Shown in pieces: positions 63,355 through 64,000 of a DNA stretch of 64,000 nucleotides. The notes beneath the pieces were generated by a model, which did no database searches, was not told the DNA's origin, and saw nothing but the letters and a program-made list of their open reading frames with translations. Source of the stretch: Stieleria neptunia (GTDB lineage Bacteria; Planctomycetota; Planctomycetia; Pirellulales; Pirellulaceae); NCBI RefSeq assembly GCF_007754155.1, contig NZ_CP037423.1:5610865-5674864 (forward strand). The letters are read 5' to 3'. The position numbers and the translations under genes were made by a program. Each line of letters opens with the position of its first letter. Positions within the stretch are counted from its first letter, which is position 1.

Positions 63355-64000
63355 TTAGGGATAGATTTCGACGTCGCAGGAGGTTTGGCGGGGAAGTCTG
63401 ATTTCGAATGCGGCACCGTCGGGATGTGTTCGTGCCGCGATGGAGCCGCGATGTGCTTCGATGATACGTTGGCAGATCGACAAACCGAGGCCGGTCCCAC
63501 TCTGCTTGGTCGTGAAGAAGGGTTCAAAGAGTTTTTCCAATTGTTCTTCGGACATCCCCGGTCCATTGTCCAGGACCGTGAGTTGGATTTGATCACCATC
63601 GCACAGGCAGTTCAATTCGATGCGGACCGGATCGTGACACGCCGCCAACGCGTTCTCAAACAGGTTTCGAAAGACCTGTTCCATCCGCAACGTGTCGACG
63701 TCGACCTTGACGTTACACGACTCGAAGTTTTCGATCAGCTGGACGTCACGTCGTGAATGGGAGACGGCGAGATCATCCCAAACGCGTCGCCAAATCTCGG
63801 GCAGATTGACCGTCGTGGGACGCATCTGGATGGGGGCGGCAAACGACCGAACCTCCTCCAGCAAACACTTGAGGTCGTCGGTGGCTCGTTGGATTTTTTT
63901 CAGGTCGTGGAGGGCATGTTCGTTGCCGGCGATCTCCAGCCCCAGCATTTCGCCGGCGGCTTGGATGCGTTGAAGGGCATTGCGGCTTTCGTGGGCCAGT
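63355..64000 (-). CDS. Sensor histidine kinase, C-terminal part (start beyond window)
   Basis: The frame is open to the end of the window. It carries the H-box LAHESRNALQRIQ, a helical DHp continuation (DLKCLLEEVRSFAAPI), N-box (FRNLFENALAAC), G1 (LDNGPGMSEEQLEKLFEPFF) and G2 (GTGLGLSICQRIIEAHRG). It ends 26 bases before the start of the PAS kinase and so probably is the first visible gene of the operon. Sensor domains lie outside the window. Confidence 0.9.
   Translation of the reverse strand, partial: LAHESRNALQRIQAAGEMLGLEIAGNEHALHDLKKIQRATDDLKCLLEEVRSFAAPIQMRPTTVNLPEIWRRVWDDLAVSHSRRDVQLIENFESCNVKVDVDTLRMEQVFRNLFENALAACHDPVRIELNCLCDGDQIQLTVLDNGPGMSEEQLEKLFEPFFTTKQSGTGLGLSICQRIIEAHRGSIAARTHPDGAAFEIRLPRQTSCDVEIYP

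Overview
The window looks like chromosomal DNA of a planctomycete, most likely the Pirellulales (Rhodopirellula/Stieleria-like). This rests on three giant secreted proteins with the N-terminal signatures LEPRMLL, LEQRLML or LLESRVVLDA, on dockerin-type repeats and GEVED, LTD, CotH and SdrD-B-like domains, on an exosortase with its substrate, and on many short dispersed intergenic repeats. No rRNA operon or CRISPR array is present. There are two tRNAs: Gly(CCC) on the minus strand and Lys(CTT) on the plus strand.

Layout. 1-8.6 kb: a type II secretion / type IV pilus-like operon (E-F-G-G'-H-I-J-K-L/PilMN-M/PilO-D). 8.8-13.5 kb: two divergent Na/Pi cotransporter genes and a small membrane protein. 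13.9-21.4 kb: a Gfo/Idh/MocA oxidoreductase, a secreted hypothetical, the pta-ackA operon, a PEP-CTERM gene relic, a small hypothetical and tRNA-Gly. 21.6-26.3 kb: a large beta-helix surface protein flanked by dispersed repeats. 26.5-33.6 kb: pabB, a pair made of a membrane coiled-coil protein and a trypsin-like protease, a DUF1772 protein and an isochorismatase relic. 33.8-36.1 kb: tRNA-Lys, a strong terminator and an AAA ATPase/DUF4276 pair that looks like a defence module. 36.3-41.8 kb: a Dcu-type C4-dicarboxylate transporter gene split by a 4.1-kb IS21-like insertion carrying istB, istA and a divergent DDE transposase, with a 5-bp target duplication. 41.8-46 kb: a BlaI repressor with a clear dyad operator, an M56 (BlaR1-like) peptidase fused to a TolC-like domain, and a secreted hypothetical, set between ~100-bp direct repeats. 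46.2-50 kb: a DUF4347/LTD/CotH surface protein. 50.3-61.3 kb: a PEP-CTERM relic, a 70-residue VPEID-CTERM substrate, exosortase E fused to a CPBP protease, and a 2,612-residue surface protein with seven nearly identical 384-bp repeats. 61.4-64 kb: a two-component operon with a FixL-like PAS kinase, a double-receiver regulator and a second, truncated kinase.

The most interesting points are the exosortase E/VPEID locus, the M56-TolC fusion under a BlaI repressor, the protease/membrane-protein pair, the tRNA-linked ATPase/TOPRIM-like pair, the cleanly reconstructable dcu disruption, and the FixL-like heme-PAS kinase. Functions are assigned from motifs and remembered family features; no database search was possible.
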